NCBI RefSeq assembly: GCF_014201515.1
Contig: NZ_JACHEQ010000002.1
Span: 186,001-250,000, forward strand
From: Anoxybacillus mongoliensis
Lineage (GTDB): Bacteria > Bacillota > Bacilli > Bacillales > Anoxybacillaceae
Reading direction: 5' to 3'
DNA: 64,000 nucleotides
This document shows positions 10,677-20,871 of the stretch, piece after piece. The notes beneath the pieces are model-generated. The model saw nothing but the letters and a program-made list of their open reading frames with translations. It searched no databases and was not told the origin of the DNA. Numbering within the stretch: position 1 is the stretch's first letter; each line of letters opens with the position of its first letter. Both the position numbers and the translations under genes were made by a program.

Positions 10677-11507
10677 CTACTGCACGTTTAAACTAATGTC
10701 TAGCGCTTTTGCTGAGTGCGTTAACATGCCTAACGAAATGTAGTCAACCCCTGTATCCCGGTATTGTGCAATATTTTCAAGCGTAATTCCGCCTGAAGCT
10801 TCTGTGATGATCGACGATGGAACGAGTTGGACAAATTCACGAATTTCTTCTGGTGTACGGTTATCAAACATAATGATATCCGCTCCTGCTTCAACCGCTT
10901 CGATGACTTGCTGTTTCGTTTCCGTTTCTACTTCAATTTTTACCATATGACCAAGTTGGGAACGAACACGTTCTACTGCTTTTTTAATCGATCCGCAAAA
11001 CGCAATATGATTATCTTTAATCATCACTCCATCATATAAACCGAAGCGATGATTATATCCACCACCGCATGTCACCGCATACTTTTCTAACATGCGAAGC
11101 CCTGGTGTTGTTTTTCTCGTATCACAAATGCGTGTATGATTGCTGTTAAGTGCTCGAACGGCTTGGTTTGTCAATGTGGCAATACCGCTCATGCGCTGAA
11201 GTAAGTTTAAAATGACGCGCTCACCTGATAAAAGGGGAATCATTGGGCCGGAAACGACAGCAATCGGTTCCCCTTTTTTCACGTGTTCTCCGTCCCGTTT
11301 ATATAATTGACATACAATGGATGGGTGTAATAACTTATATCCGATCTCAATAATCGATACACCTGCGATGATTCCATCTTCCTTGGCAATAAATATCGCC
11401 CTTCCTTCATCCATCGGAGAAAAAATAGTTTCGCTCGTCATATCACGTTCTCCAATATCTTCTAAAAAAAACTGTTTGAGTAGTTCTTTTAACTTTAGCT
11501 CATTCAA
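10677..11507 (-). CDS. nadC: Nicotinate-nucleotide pyrophosphorylase (carboxylating)
   Basis: A 276-residue quinolinate phosphoribosyltransferase producing nicotinate mononucleotide. The conserved core ICDTRKTTPGLR (about 138) and GGGYNHRFGLYDGVMIKDNH are present, plus the EVEVET-like strand KIEVETETKQQ and a C-terminal phosphate-binding EASGGI. The start chosen is TTG at 11507: AGGAGGG lies seven bases upstream and the TTG overlaps the nadB stop (TTGA). A longer frame from 11567 would overlap nadB by 60 bases and has no better site. Translation is probably coupled to nadB. Confidence 0.94.
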   Translation of the reverse strand: MNELKLKELLKQFFLEDIGERDMTSETIFSPMDEGRAIFIAKEDGIIAGVSIIEIGYKLLHPSIVCQLYKRDGEHVKKGEPIAVVSGPMIPLLSGERVILNLLQRMSGIATLTNQAVRALNSNHTRICDTRKTTPGLRMLEKYAVTCGGGYNHRFGLYDGVMIKDNHIAFCGSIKKAVERVRSQLGHMVKIEVETETKQQVIEAVEAGADIIMFDNRTPEEIREFVQLVPSSIITEASGGITLENIAQYRDTGVDYISLGMLTHSAKALDISLNVQ

Positions 11508-13036
11508 CGGAAGCCCTCCTTCATGAGATGCTCTGCTTTCGTGCGTATGATACGTCGCTTTTCCCAATACATTTTTTCAAACGGTTGATCGCTTCGGTAG
11601 TGAGCACCGCGACTTTCTTTTCTTTGCAAAGCCGAAGTCGTGATAAGCCATCCAACGATTAACATATATACGATCGTCCGCTTCTCATCGTCATGCTCAG
11701 GTGCCATGTTTACAAGTTCATGAATTGAATATTGTTCAAACCATTGTTTTGCTTGAAACAATTGGTCATAATCGCGAACAATGCCGACATATTGCGTCAT
11801 TACATGCTGAATTTCGTCTTTCGTTGGTAACACGATACGTAAGTGATTTTCTTTTCTTTCACTTTTCTTTAACGTCCGATATTGTCCCGTTTTTTGCAAT
11901 AAGTGAAAAGCCAATCTTCTACTAAAGACAAGCGCTTCAAGCAGCGAATTGCTCGCTAAACGGTTTGCACCATGTACACCTGTACATGCCGCCTCTCCAA
12001 CTGCATACAATCCCGGTAACGTCGTTTCCCCATCCATATTTACCATGATCCCTCCCATTAAAAAATGGGCTCCCGGAACAACAGGGATGAGTCCACTACG
12101 CCAATCGATGTGATAGCGCTCACAAAGAGATGTGATCGTCGGAAAACGGGTTGGGAAGTGTGGAATCATAGAAATATTTAAAAATACGCGATGACCGTTT
12201 TTGATTTCATTGTCAATCGCCCGGGATACGACATCACGTGGAGCCAAATCTTTTTGTGGATGCACCCCATCCATCACTTGACGACCGTCATCGGTCACTA
12301 AAATGGCTCCCTCACCGCGCACCGCTTCGGAAATGAGACCAACCGCCTTTCCATTCACGTAAAGCATCGTCGGATGAAACTGCACAAACTCCATATCCGT
12401 AACAGCTGCACCTGCGCGATACGCCATGGCAATTCCGTCACCTGTTGCCGTTTCAACGTTCGATGTAAACGTGTACAACTGTCCAACTCCACCTGTTGCA
12501 ATAACCGTTGCATTGGCGGTATACGTTCTATGTTTCGTTTGTACACCCACACAATATCCATCGGAAACGAGTAAATCAATCACAGGATCGTTTTCAATAA
12601 ACGTCACGCGTCCGGAAAGCTTCTTAAATAAAAATGATACCATATTTTTCCCAGTCGCATCGCCTCCAGCATGTAAAATACGCTTCATGCGATGCGCACC
12701 TTCTTGCCCAAAAAGGAGCTGTCCACGTTCATCCACATCAAATGAAAAACCGATGTTCATAAAATGTTGAATTGCCTCACGTCCTTCTTGAACTAAAATA
12801 CGTACCGCCTCATCATTATTGTGTTCACATCCTGCGATGATTGTATCTTCATGGTGAGACAACCAATGATCATTCGGATGAATGGCAGCAGCCACTCCCC
12901 CTTGAGCAAGCCAAGAATTACTTGTTTCTTTATTTGACTTCGTGAAAATAATCACATTTTTATACTCACATAAATGGTAGGCAACCATTAACGCCGCAAG
13001 GCCGCTACCAACAATAATCACATCCGCTTCACGCAT
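11504..13036 (-). CDS. nadB: L-aspartate oxidase
   Basis: A 510-residue flavoprotein that oxidises L-aspartate to iminoaspartate, the first step of de novo NAD synthesis. The N-terminal FAD-binding motif is VGSGLAALMVAYHL; the active-site region contains GGVAAAIHPNDHW, and the later EAACTGVHGANRLASNSLLEAL block is diagnostic of the succinate dehydrogenase/aspartate oxidase family. GGAGGAACATCC precedes the ATG. It is divergent from nifS across a 92-base spacer holding candidate NadR sites. Confidence 0.97.
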   Translation of the reverse strand: MREADVIIVGSGLAALMVAYHLCEYKNVIIFTKSNKETSNSWLAQGGVAAAIHPNDHWLSHHEDTIIAGCEHNNDEAVRILVQEGREAIQHFMNIGFSFDVDERGQLLFGQEGAHRMKRILHAGGDATGKNMVSFLFKKLSGRVTFIENDPVIDLLVSDGYCVGVQTKHRTYTANATVIATGGVGQLYTFTSNVETATGDGIAMAYRAGAAVTDMEFVQFHPTMLYVNGKAVGLISEAVRGEGAILVTDDGRQVMDGVHPQKDLAPRDVVSRAIDNEIKNGHRVFLNISMIPHFPTRFPTITSLCERYHIDWRSGLIPVVPGAHFLMGGIMVNMDGETTLPGLYAVGEAACTGVHGANRLASNSLLEALVFSRRLAFHLLQKTGQYRTLKKSERKENHLRIVLPTKDEIQHVMTQYVGIVRDYDQLFQAKQWFEQYSIHELVNMAPEHDDEKRTIVYMLIVGWLITTSALQRKESRGAHYRSDQPFEKMYWEKRRIIRTKAEHLMKEGFR

Positions 13037-13039
13037 GGA

Positions 13040-13105
13040 TGTTCCTCCATTTCATACTGTCTTGACACCTATATTGACATATATTTAAACTGATGACAAG
13101 ACTTT
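13040..13105. promoter_or_regulatory. Divergent nadB / nifS control region with candidate NadR operators
   Basis: Two TTGACA boxes stand 12 bases apart on the plus strand (13062-13067 and 13074-13079), inside a tandem TTGACACC-TATATTGACA pattern that resembles NiaR/NadR (YrxA) operators. A GTCTTG...CAAGAC inverted repeat (about 13059-13064 and 13097-13102) spans the same segment. On the minus strand TTGTCA (13093-13098 region) is a candidate -35 for nadB. Given the adjacent nadR gene, repression by NadR with nicotinate as co-repressor is the likely control; the exact operator edges are inference. Confidence 0.6.
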
Positions 13106-13128
13106 TGTTTTGGAAGTTGGTGAACGTG

Positions 13129-14265
13129 ATGATTTATTTAGATTATGCTGCAACGACGCCAATGAGTGAAGAAGCATTAGCCGTCTATGTAGAAAGTGCA
13201 AAAAAATATTTCGGAAACGCAAGCAGTCTTCATGATATCGGAACAACGGCAAATGAGCTGCTTACCGTTTGCCGAAAACAAATCGCTCAACTCGTTGGTG
13301 GTGAAGAAAAAGGAGTATATTTCACAAGTGGAGGAACAGAAGCAAACGTTCTCGCCATTCGTTCGCTCGCTTATGCCTACTGTCATAAAGGGAAACATAT
13401 TATCACTTCAACCGTCGAACACGCTTCTGTTCATGCTGTATTTGCTCAGCTTGAGCAAGAAGGATTTACCGTTACGTACGTGCCCGTTGATCGTTTCGGG
13501 CAAGTGAATATTGAAGCGCTTGAACGGGCATTGACAGAGGAAACGATTCTTGTGTCTATTCAACATGCGAATTCCGAAATCGGTACGATTCAGCCGTTAA
13601 AACGAATTGGAGAGTTATTAAAGAAAAAACAAATCATCTTTCATAGCGATTGTGTACAAACTTTTGGTAAAATACCGATAGATGTGAAACAGTTCCATCT
13701 CGATAGCATATCTATCTCTAGCCATAAAATTTATGGTCCAAAAGGGGTAGGTGCTGTTTACATGAACCCACGCGTGCGTTGGCACATGTGGCTACCAAAC
13801 ACAACACATGAAGGCGGATTTCGACCGGGAACTGTCAACGTGCCGGGCATCGCTTCATTTACAACCGCTGCGCTTGAAGCCGAAAACAAGCGAAAAACAG
13901 TTCAACAACACATGAGTGAATTGCGTCGGTACTTTGTTGAACAAATCGCCCAAAAACAACTGCCGATAACCGTGTTTGAGCATCCAACTGACCAATTGCC
14001 ACAAATCGTTGGCTGTCTCGTTCACGGCTTTGAAGGGCAATATGTCATGTTGCACTGCAATCGTCATGGAATTGCGATTTCTACTGGCAGCGCATGTCAA
14101 GTTGGAAAACAAGCACCTTCAAAAACGATGATCGCGATCGGTAAGGAGGAAGATGAAGCGAAGCAATTCATTCGTCTATCGTTTGGTGTACGTACAACAA
14201 AAAATGATGTAGAAACGGTTGTTTCTGTACTTGAACAGCTTCAAAAAGAAAGGATGTCAACATGA
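13129..14265 (+). CDS. nifS: NifS-type cysteine desulfurase of the nad cluster
   Basis: A 378-residue PLP enzyme that takes sulfur from cysteine. The start of the fold reads MIYLDYAATTP, the PLP lysine is in ISSHKIYGPKG (about residue 200), and the catalytic cysteine is in STGSACQVGKQAPS (about 325). In B. subtilis this NifS supplies the iron-sulfur cluster of NadA, which fits its place divergent to nadBCA. The ATG at 13129 aligns with family N-termini and has GGTGAAC upstream; an in-frame ATG at 13093 would lie within the promoter region. It overlaps nadR by four bases. Confidence 0.93.
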   Translation: MIYLDYAATTPMSEEALAVYVESAKKYFGNASSLHDIGTTANELLTVCRKQIAQLVGGEEKGVYFTSGGTEANVLAIRSLAYAYCHKGKHIITSTVEHASVHAVFAQLEQEGFTVTYVPVDRFGQVNIEALERALTEETILVSIQHANSEIGTIQPLKRIGELLKKKQIIFHSDCVQTFGKIPIDVKQFHLDSISISSHKIYGPKGVGAVYMNPRVRWHMWLPNTTHEGGFRPGTVNVPGIASFTTAALEAENKRKTVQQHMSELRRYFVEQIAQKQLPITVFEHPTDQLPQIVGCLVHGFEGQYVMLHCNRHGIAISTGSACQVGKQAPSKTMIAIGKEEDEAKQFIRLSFGVRTTKNDVETVVSVLEQLQKERMST

Positions 14266-14795
14266 AAAAAGAAAAAAAATTACTAGGGGAAGAACGACGG
14301 GCGCTTATTTTGCAATGGCTAAAGGAAAATCACCGCCCGATGACAGGCACGGAATTGGCGAATAAAACAAACGTAAGTCGTCAAGTCATTGTTCAAGATA
14401 TTTCCTTATTAAAAGCAAGAAACGAACCGATTATTGCAACAAGTCAAGGGTACTTATATTTATCATCATCTTCTACTCATATGCACACGCGCGTGATCGC
14501 TTGTTGTCACACACCCGAACAGACGAAAGAAGAACTGTATATGATTGTCGACCATGGCGTCACTGTTAAGGACGTCAAAATTGAACATCCGGTATATGGT
14601 GACTTGACAGCATCCATTATGGTAAGCAATCGGTTAGAAGTGGATGAGTTTATTCGGAAAATTAACGAGACGAAATCCGCCTATTTATCTCAACTGACCG
14701 ACGGCGTGCATTTGCACACACTTGAAGCCGATTGCGTAGAAAAGTTAGATGAAGCATGCGCTGCTTTAAAACAAGCAGGATTTTTGATCGAATAA
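14262..14795 (+). CDS. nadR: Transcriptional repressor NadR (NiaR, YrxA)
   Basis: A 177-residue repressor of NAD biosynthesis genes. The N-terminal helix-turn-helix (about 12-65) contains TGTELANKTNVSRQVIVQDISLLK. The C-terminal 3H domain (about 80-170) shows the conserved histidines in ACCHTPEQ, IVDHGVTV, KIEHPVYGDL and DGVHLHTLEA, used for metal and nicotinate binding in this family. The ATGA overlap with nifS couples their expression, as in the B. subtilis nifS-nadR pair. Confidence 0.94.
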   Translation: MKKEKKLLGEERRALILQWLKENHRPMTGTELANKTNVSRQVIVQDISLLKARNEPIIATSQGYLYLSSSSTHMHTRVIACCHTPEQTKEELYMIVDHGVTVKDVKIEHPVYGDLTASIMVSNRLEVDEFIRKINETKSAYLSQLTDGVHLHTLEADCVEKLDEACAALKQAGFLIE

Positions 14796-14828
14796 AAAAC
14801 ATCCCTTTCACACGAGGGATGTTTTTTT
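14794..14828. terminator. Bidirectional terminator between nadR and pheA
   Basis: A perfect stem AAAAAACATCCCT (14794-14806) with AGGGATGTTTTTT (14815-14827) and an eight-base loop serves both converging genes. Confidence 0.92.
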
Positions 14829-15671
14829 CACCGTATAATACGGATAACTACCTAATAGTTGCACCGTACAGCCAAGTGCTTCTAGTTCTGCAATCGCTCC
14901 AGGGATTAAAACGTCATCCATTTTTTGATCGATATCGATGATAAAAAAGTAATTTCCAAGTCCTGTTTTCGCTGGTCGTGATTCAATTTTTGTTAAGTTG
15001 AGCTTTCGCCACGCAAACGCCGATAACACTTGATGAAGTGCTCCTGCTTGATCTTTCGGCAACATAACCATCAACGTTGTTTTAAAACCGTCTTCTTGAT
15101 CTTTTACAGGCAATAAACAACGTTCACGATGCAAAACAATAAAACGCGTATGGTTGTAGTCATAATCATGAATGTTTTCTTTCGCAATCGCTAAACCGTA
15201 TTGTTTTGCAGCAAGACGATTGCCAATCGCTGCGATTTTTTCATTCGGATGTTCGCTCACATATTTAGCTGCTGCACTTGTTGAAGTGACGTATTCGTAC
15301 GTTGCATGCTTTAAATGGCGATGTAAAAACTTATGGCATTGTGCAATGGCGTGTGAGTGTGAATAAATGCATTCAACATGTAACCAATGTTCCAATTGGG
15401 ATGGATGAACAAGCAAATGTTGCTCAATTGGTGCGATAATTTCCCCTACAATTGGCAAATTGCATTCATGAATTAAATAATCAATCGTCAAGTTGACAGA
15501 ACCTTCAAGCGCATTTTCTAACGGAACGACGGCCAGCTCTACTTCACCGTCACGCACAGCGTCCATGCATTGCGGAATCGTATGATATGGAACGTTCGGG
15601 ATATGAGGGAAAACGGCTTCAACAGCCGCATGCGTGAACGTCCCTTTTGGTCCTAAATATCCGATTTTCAC
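14808..15671 (-). CDS. pheA: Prephenate dehydratase
   Basis: A 287-residue monofunctional enzyme converting prephenate to phenylpyruvate for phenylalanine synthesis. It opens with IGYLGPKGTFTHAAV, carries VPLENALEGSVN (about 58) and the catalytic threonine motif YNHTRFIVL (about 172), and ends with an ACT domain (about 195-275) with SRPAKTGLGNYFFIIDID for phenylalanine feedback. The start is GTG at 15671 with GAGGAG upstream. It follows pheB by 14 bases. Confidence 0.97.
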   Translation of the reverse strand: MKIGYLGPKGTFTHAAVEAVFPHIPNVPYHTIPQCMDAVRDGEVELAVVPLENALEGSVNLTIDYLIHECNLPIVGEIIAPIEQHLLVHPSQLEHWLHVECIYSHSHAIAQCHKFLHRHLKHATYEYVTSTSAAAKYVSEHPNEKIAAIGNRLAAKQYGLAIAKENIHDYDYNHTRFIVLHRERCLLPVKDQEDGFKTTLMVMLPKDQAGALHQVLSAFAWRKLNLTKIESRPAKTGLGNYFFIIDIDQKMDDVLIPGAIAELEALGCTVQLLGSYPYYTVKKTSLV

Positions 15672-15685
15672 ATGTCTTCTCCTCT

Positions 15686-16126
15686 CTACGCCCCTGATCC
15701 AAGAATCTCTACTTTTTCAACAAAAGGTAGCTGTTTTAGTTGCGAAAGTAGCTCATCAATTGTCATCGTCATCTCGCTTGTACTGATCGATAGCGTCACA
15801 TTTGCACGCCCTTGAAGCGGAATCGTTTGATGAATCGTAAGCACGTTACAGTTGGCTGCTGCAACAACGCTTAATAGCTTTGAAAGGGTGCCTGAGCGGT
15901 CTTCTAAATGGAAAAAAAGCGTAATAATTTGTTCACGAACCATCGTATGAAATGGAAAAACGGCGTCGCGGTATTTATAAAAAACGCTTCGGCTCACATC
16001 AACAAGTTGCACAGCGTCAGCGACGGAATCAACTTTTTTTCGCTCAATTAATTCTTTTGCAGCCAATACTTTTTTCATCGCCTCAGGCAATACATCTTCA
16101 CGCACTAGGTAAAACTTTTTATCCAC
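15686..16126 (-). CDS. pheB: ACT domain protein PheB
   Basis: A 146-residue protein with an N-terminal helical segment resembling a DNA-binding region ([18 protein letters not shown], about 45-65) and a C-terminal ACT domain (about 70-146). Despite the old name chorismate mutase PheB, the family is now annotated UPF0735 and its role is not settled. The start is GTG at 16126, preceded by GGAAGGGGGCG; the longer frame from 16165 would overlap obg. The resulting length matches B. subtilis PheB. Confidence 0.9.
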   Translation of the reverse strand: MDKKFYLVREDVLPEAMKKVLAAKELIERKKVDSVADAVQLVDVSRSVFYKYRDAVFPFHTMVREQIITLFFHLEDRSGTLSKLLSVVAAANCNVLTIHQTIPLQGRANVTLSISTSEMTMTIDELLSQLKQLPFVEKVEILGSGA

Positions 16127-16148
16127 CGCACAAGCGCCCCCTTCCGCA

Positions 16149-17456
<1,308 letters not shown>

Positions 17457-17467
17457 TCACCTTTTAT

Positions 17468-18013
17468 TTAAAAAGATGAAATAGTTACACATATCGTTAG
17501 TTCGTGTTCTTGAATGACGCAATCACAAAGTGTGAGCGCATCATATTGCTTATGGTTTTGAATCCATGTTTTTACCGTCTCTAGCTGTTGGAGCATGCCA
17601 CGATAATCAAAAAATAATCGTACATTTTTCTCTGTTAAATCGATCGTAATCGTTATATAGTTTTCAACATGTGGTGAACAACATTCCTCAAGCATATGTA
17701 AAAATGTTTGACACCATGTAACGAGCATATGATCATATGCATGTAATGAACGTGGCTCTCCTAACACTTCATACTCCAGTTGAATATGACGTGCTTGCCA
17801 ATGGTACGTCATAAGCAATTCAGCGAACCGCTCTATTTGTAAATTCGTTAGCTTCGCTTCATTTTCTGCCTCAATGATAATTTGTTGAATGATCTCATTC
17901 ACTCGATCAATCCGCTGCAAAGATAAATTTCCTTTAATTAACTGAATTTTATTGAGCCAATCGTGCCTGGAATGACGCAATGCTTCCACAACCGTCCACC
18001 GCTTCTCCATCAT
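17468..18013 (-). CDS. spo0B: Sporulation initiation phosphotransferase Spo0B
   Basis: A 181-residue phosphotransferase passing phosphate from Spo0F to Spo0A. The helical hairpin carries the phospho-accepting histidine in ALRHSRHDWLNKIQLIKGN (His17 or nearby; the HDWLN core matches SpoOB_a/B domains). The C-terminal part (about 90-181) is a degenerate ATPase-like fold without nucleotide motifs. The position between rpmA and obg is the classic Bacillus location. Confidence 0.9.
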   Translation of the reverse strand: MMEKRWTVVEALRHSRHDWLNKIQLIKGNLSLQRIDRVNEIIQQIIIEAENEAKLTNLQIERFAELLMTYHWQARHIQLEYEVLGEPRSLHAYDHMLVTWCQTFLHMLEECCSPHVENYITITIDLTEKNVRLFFDYRGMLQQLETVKTWIQNHKQYDALTLCDCVIQEHELTICVTISSF

Positions 18014-18041
18014 TCATTCTCCCATAAACAGTTTGACTATA

Positions 18042-18047
18042 ATTATA
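18042..18047 (-). promoter_or_regulatory. Candidate spo0B promoter -10
   Basis: A TATAAT preceded by TGC (extended -10 form) occurs on the minus strand about 30 bases before spo0B, just past the rpmA terminator. No convincing -35 is visible, which is tolerable with the TGn extension. Confidence 0.55.
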
Positions 18048-18060
18048 GCATACGTGAACA

Positions 18061-18095
18061 AAAAGAAAACCCTAACCAAGTCGGTTAGAGTTTTC
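18061..18095 (-). terminator. rpmA terminator
   Basis: The stem 18065-18077 / 18083-18095 with a five-base loop (one G-T pair) is followed on the minus strand by TTTTTG. It ends the rplU-prp-rpmA operon before the spo0B promoter. Confidence 0.9.
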
Positions 18096-18102
18096 CACTT
18101 CT

Positions 18103-18399
<297 letters not shown>

Positions 18400-18406
18400 T
18401 CACCTC

Positions 18407-18742
18407 CTACAACGTTTTCATCGTTATGTTGACGTATTTACCGTAATCACGCTCAATCGTTTGGAGCGACACGATCATTCCTTCAAGAAGAAGTTGCACA
18501 TCGGCTAGCACTTTGGCATCTTCAATTGTCGGAAGCTCGCAATGAAGATAGCCGTCCTTTCCTTGTTGAATGATCGGTTTCACATTCGTCAAGGCGACGA
18601 TTGCATTGACCGCACCAAACGAAACAGCTGATACACCTGCACATACAATATCTTGTCCACGCTTCGCAAACTGAGCGTGTCCGCTAATGGTAAAGGAACG
18701 GATCGTCCCTTCTGCCGTTCGATTAATCGTTATACGAATCAT
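18407..18742 (-). CDS. prp: Ribosomal-processing cysteine protease Prp
   Basis: A 111-residue cysteine protease (YsxB family) that removes the N-terminal extension of L27. The conserved histidine is in FTISGHAQFAKRGQDIVCAGVSA, where GHA holds the catalytic His (about residue 22) and IVCAGVSA the catalytic Cys (about 34). It is encoded between rplU and rpmA, the invariant order in Firmicutes, and its substrate is the neighbouring gene product. Confidence 0.95.
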   Translation of the reverse strand: MIRITINRTAEGTIRSFTISGHAQFAKRGQDIVCAGVSAVSFGAVNAIVALTNVKPIIQQGKDGYLHCELPTIEDAKVLADVQLLLEGMIVSLQTIERDYGKYVNITMKTL

Positions 18743-18752
18743 CGCTTACGCC

Positions 18753-19061
18753 TTATGCGTTAATTTTTTCGATGACAACTTTTGTGTATGGTTGGCGATG
18801 ACCTTGCTTACGACGATAGTTTTTCTTTGGCTTATATTTGAAAACGATGATCTTCTTTTGACGACCATGTTTTTCAACTTTCGCCGTTACTGTTGCGCCA
18901 GCGACTGTAGGATTACCAACTTTTACGTTTTCGCCACCTACAAATAACACTTTGTCGAATGTTACTGTTTCGCCTTCCGCTGCATCGATTTTCTCGATGT
19001 AAATTGCTTGGCCTTCTTGCACTTTAATTTGTTTTCCACCAGTTTCAATAATCGCGTACAT
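18753..19061 (-). CDS. rplU: Ribosomal protein bL21
   Basis: A 102-residue 50S subunit protein. It starts [18 protein letters not shown], matching L21 exactly, and ends in the basic [18 protein letters not shown] segment. The ATG at 19061 has AGGAGG upstream; a longer in-frame start at 19112 would run through the leader RNA. First gene of the L21-Prp-L27 operon. Confidence 0.98.
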   Translation of the reverse strand: MYAIIETGGKQIKVQEGQAIYIEKIDAAEGETVTFDKVLFVGGENVKVGNPTVAGATVTAKVEKHGRQKKIIVFKYKPKKNYRRKQGHRQPYTKVVIEKINA

Positions 19062-19065
19062 ATTT

Positions 19066-19168
19066 GCACCTCCTAAATTAGACTCAGACTCGCCAGCTGC
19101 GAGGCGGTTCAAGCGAACGCTTAAATAGCCTTAGCTGAGCGGTTGTAGCACGGGTGCTACACAACATA
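19066..19168 (-). ncRNA. L21 ribosomal protein leader RNA
   Basis: The untranslated leader before rplU can form a GTAGCA/TGCTAC hairpin (19145-19160) followed by the GCTCAGCTAAGGC and GCGTTCGCTTGAACCGCC segments and an A/T-rich ribosome-binding region. This fits the L21 leader family of Firmicutes, in which L21 is thought to bind its own mRNA and limit expression. The boundary is estimated. Confidence 0.75.
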
Positions 19169-19172
19169 GAAG

Positions 19173-19202
19173 ATGATAGCATAAAAAGAAAACAATTGTC
19201 AA
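19173..19202 (-). promoter_or_regulatory. rplU promoter
   Basis: A perfect -35 TTGACA (19197-19202) and a -10 TATCAT (19173-19178) are separated by 18 bases on the minus strand. The -35 overlaps the last codons of spoIVFB. Confidence 0.8.
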
Positions 19203-20062
19203 TACATATAAATTAAATGGCCGATCGGTTCATTCGTTCGTTTCTCATGGAAATAAGCATACAACAATTCATTTTCATCGAGCTCCATTTCCATTTGATT
19301 TTTCTTTACGAGGATCGCATGTTTTTTTCCGCGATGAAACAAAAGAAGAACGCGAAATAACGGATCATTTGCATCGACGACAAGACGCTTTAACGCCCGA
19401 TATTCGATTCGTTTTCCGTAGTAACGTTCAAGTAAAAAACGGATCCATACGTACGTTCGTTGCTTCCATTCAACCCAAATAGCATGTGCTAAAAAAAGAC
19501 CGATAATCCATAAATTGATTTGCAACGGCACAAAAATAAATAAAGCAATAAAACATGCGATTAAAAACAAGGATGACGCATAAAGCGTTTGTTCATGCGC
19601 GCGTCGAAACGATGTACGCATTGTGCGGTAAAGGAACAATAACTTTCCTCCATCGAGCGGCCAAATCGGTAATAAGTTAATAAGTAAAATGGATAAATTG
19701 TACTCAAGCAGTTGCTTATACCACTCATCCGATAATATGTTGGCGCTATGTGCTATATATGCAATAAAAAAAATAACAATATGCTGAAATGGACCTGCCA
19801 GTATGACGATTAATTCTTCATGGAACGGACGATTCCCATGCTCATCCATCTCAGCTACCCCACCAAACGGCAAAAGTAAGATGCGTTTCACGCGCCACGA
19901 AAACAAATGTGCCGCTATAACGTGTCCAAGTTCGTGCCAAAGCACAATCCAAAACAACAAAAGGAGCATCTGAAATTGAGCAGTCATAATCGCCATAAGC
20001 GCAATGAACCAAAAAAGCGGATGAATATGAATGTTCATGAAAATAGATAACCATTTATTCAA
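19199..20062 (-). CDS. spoIVFB: Intramembrane metalloprotease SpoIVFB
   Basis: A 287-residue M50-family site-2 protease that releases sigmaK from its pro-form in the mother-cell membrane around the forespore. Zinc ligands are in LWHELGHVIAAH (HExxH, about residue 43) and the downstream LPIWPLDGGK motif (about 137). About six membrane helices fill residues 10-195 and a CBS-like soluble tail follows. The start is TTG at 20062 with AGGTGATT upstream; it overlaps spoIVFA by eight bases, so the protease and its regulator are coupled. Confidence 0.93.
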   Translation of the reverse strand: MNKWLSIFMNIHIHPLFWFIALMAIMTAQFQMLLLLFWIVLWHELGHVIAAHLFSWRVKRILLLPFGGVAEMDEHGNRPFHEELIVILAGPFQHIVIFFIAYIAHSANILSDEWYKQLLEYNLSILLINLLPIWPLDGGKLLFLYRTMRTSFRRAHEQTLYASSLFLIACFIALFIFVPLQINLWIIGLFLAHAIWVEWKQRTYVWIRFLLERYYGKRIEYRALKRLVVDANDPLFRVLLLFHRGKKHAILVKKNQMEMELDENELLYAYFHEKRTNEPIGHLIYMY

Positions 20063-20783
20063 AGGAAATCACCTGAACCGGATCAATAAAATGATCCCCT
20101 TGTTTAACAGCAAAATAAAATATACGCTTTTGATCATTCTCCTCCGCTTTTCCTACTTCTTTCCCCGCCTCAATAAAATCATATAGCTTTACAGAAATAG
20201 CTGATAATTTTCCATACCACGTTTCACTTCCATCTGCATGTTGAATAATGACTGTTTTTCCATGCGGTTCTTTCACTCCTGCAAATACGACAATCCCTTC
20301 TTCGACTGCTTTAACCGTTTCATCAGTTTCGATAACAACGCCTTGTCCATTATGTTCAAACGTTTCTACAACGCGCGCTGAAGCAGGGAAAGCATATGCT
20401 GCTGTTGTTTCTTGTTGCTTTTTTACTGGAAAAAACGCAAGAGGCTTGCCGAATGTTTTTTCATACCATTGAGCAACGGTTGCAAATTGAAAATCTTTTT
20501 CCATCACTTGTTTGACAAACGTACGAGCTCCTTCCATTCTCGGTGAGTCATATTGAAATAAAATCGCAACACTAAAAAATAATAGTGCCGCTAGGAAGCT
20601 TTTAAATAAAAATATATCTTTGCGAAACAGCGACGATTCACGCTCCCCTTCGTACGTCACAACCGTTGGACTCCCGTATTTTTCATCTTCGTTCCAATTC
20701 GTCAACATCGTTTGAACGTAACGTTCACGCTCCTTTTTCCGCTTGGCAATTCGTTTTCGAATATGTTCAATTCGATCGCTCAC
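20055..20783 (-). CDS. spoIVFA: SpoIVFB regulator SpoIVFA (M23-like domain)
   Basis: A 242-residue membrane protein that holds SpoIVFB in a complex with BofA and inhibits it until signalled. One transmembrane helix is at about 75-95; the C-terminal domain (about 140-240) is an M23/LytM-like fold with GVVIETDETVKAVEEGIVVFAG and TVIIQHADGSETWYGKL but without an obvious HxH catalytic pair, consistent with a regulatory role. The start is GTG at 20783 behind GGGGTGGGA. Confidence 0.9.
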   Translation of the reverse strand: MSDRIEHIRKRIAKRKKERERYVQTMLTNWNEDEKYGSPTVVTYEGERESSLFRKDIFLFKSFLAALLFFSVAILFQYDSPRMEGARTFVKQVMEKDFQFATVAQWYEKTFGKPLAFFPVKKQQETTAAYAFPASARVVETFEHNGQGVVIETDETVKAVEEGIVVFAGVKEPHGKTVIIQHADGSETWYGKLSAISVKLYDFIEAGKEVGKAEENDQKRIFYFAVKQGDHFIDPVQVISFE

Positions 20784-20813
20784 ACTCCCACCCCTCTCGT
20801 CCTATTTGTATTA

Positions 20814-20839
20814 TATGTATGGGGAAATCGGGAAGATAT
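20814..20839 (-). promoter_or_regulatory. Candidate sigmaE promoter of spoIVFA-spoIVFB
   Basis: On the minus strand an ATA -35 core (20837-20839) is followed after 15 bases by CATACATA (20814-20821), close to the sigmaE consensus. The spoIVF operon of B. subtilis is transcribed by sigmaE, which supports the call. Confidence 0.6.
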
Positions 20840-20844
20840 GAATG

Positions 20845-20871
20845 AAAAAAGCACCTCCAACCGGAAGTGCT
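20845..20871 (-). terminator. minD terminator
   Basis: The AGCACTTCC / GGAGGTGCT stem (20850-20858 with 20863-20871) with an AACC-type loop is followed on the minus strand by TTTTTCATT. It overlaps the minD stop and ends the mre-min cluster before spoIVFA. Confidence 0.9.
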
